From: Salsipaludibacter sp038233055
GTDB taxonomy: Bacteria > Actinomycetota > Nitriliruptoria > Nitriliruptorales > Nitriliruptoraceae
Assembly: GCA_038233055.1 (NCBI GenBank)
Contig: JBBSMS010000048.1
Location: 1 to 22,198 of the forward strand
DNA: 22,198 nucleotides
Direction: 5' to 3'
Shown: positions 22,127 through 22,198 of the stretch, in pieces
Layout: each line of letters opens with the position of its first letter
How positions within the stretch are numbered: position 1 is the stretch's first letter
The notes under the pieces: generated by a model
The model's database searches: none
Seen by the model: the letters and a program-made list of their open reading frames with translations, nothing else
What the model was told of the DNA's origin: nothing
Program-made: the position numbers and the translations under genes

Positions 22127-22198
22127 ATGGGCACGGCGGACGCCATCAACGGGGGCGGCCTCGGACTGCTGGTCGTGGCCGCGATCGTGTCGTGGCCG
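22127..22198 (+). CDS. N-terminal fragment of a protein with a hydrophobic start
   Basis: The ATG at 22127 opens a frame that runs off the right edge after 24 codons (MGTADAINGGGLGLLVVAAI...). A GGAA-containing sequence lies about 8 nt upstream. The hydrophobic run GLGLLVVAAIV suggests a membrane or exported protein. It is too short to identify. Confidence 0.4.
   Translation, partial: MGTADAINGGGLGLLVVAAIVSWP

Overview
The window is very GC-rich, gene-dense bacterial chromosome. Several features suggest a high-GC actinobacterium, perhaps a deep-branching class such as Nitriliruptoria, though the class is a guess. These are a Ssd-type MinD/ParA-like protein near a TadA/CpaF pilus ATPase, actinobacterial-style CtaA and CtaB, a CtaC with a fused cytochrome c domain, and a SigE-type ECF sigma factor. 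Many genes have a TANNNT -10 box 5-7 nt before the start codon, which implies leaderless transcripts. No rRNA, tRNA, CRISPR array, insertion sequence or prophage gene was seen.

Layout. 1-2457: a tad/septum-site fragment on the minus strand (start of tadA/cpaF, then ssd) split by a divergent small lipoprotein gene, followed by an NTF2-like protein gene. 2741-5007: an M20 metallopeptidase (+) converging on a translationally coupled pair of CrcB/Fluc fluoride channel genes (-). 5045-15473: the respiratory block. Heme A synthase ctaA (-) and heme O synthase ctaB (+) diverge. ctaB converges, across a perfect 14-bp hairpin, on a minus-strand run ctaC-ctaD-ctaE-ctaF-ctaG-cupredoxin that encodes a caa3-type cytochrome c oxidase and copper-handling factors. 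Upstream of ctaC lies an ABC-2 exporter pair on the same strand. 15542-19163: an AI-2E/PerM-family permease, prmA and a TrmA/RlmD-type RNA m5U methyltransferase, all on the plus strand. 19187-21982: a secreted lipoprotein serpin (-) divergent from an ECF sigma factor (+) and its overlapping anti-sigma-like membrane protein. A truncated ORF begins at 22127.

How the genes work together. CtaB and CtaA convert heme B to heme O and then heme A for CtaD. CtaG and probably the membrane cupredoxin handle copper for the CuA (CtaC) and CuB (CtaD) sites. CtaC carries its own c-type heme, so a separate soluble cytochrome c may be unnecessary. The ABC pair resembles the one next to ctaA in mycobacteria.

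The most unusual part is the serpin/sigma locus. Both divergent genes have a good Shine-Dalgarno followed by AUC exactly where AUG is expected, and the third gene has an apparent single-base frameshift. This is either a cluster of sequence errors, a decaying locus, or real non-canonical initiation. Other points of note are a symmetric bidirectional -10 element at 15530-15536, a possible leaderless 54-codon upstream ORF ending 20 nt before ctaC, and a 17-bp perfect inverted repeat before the RNA methyltransferase.
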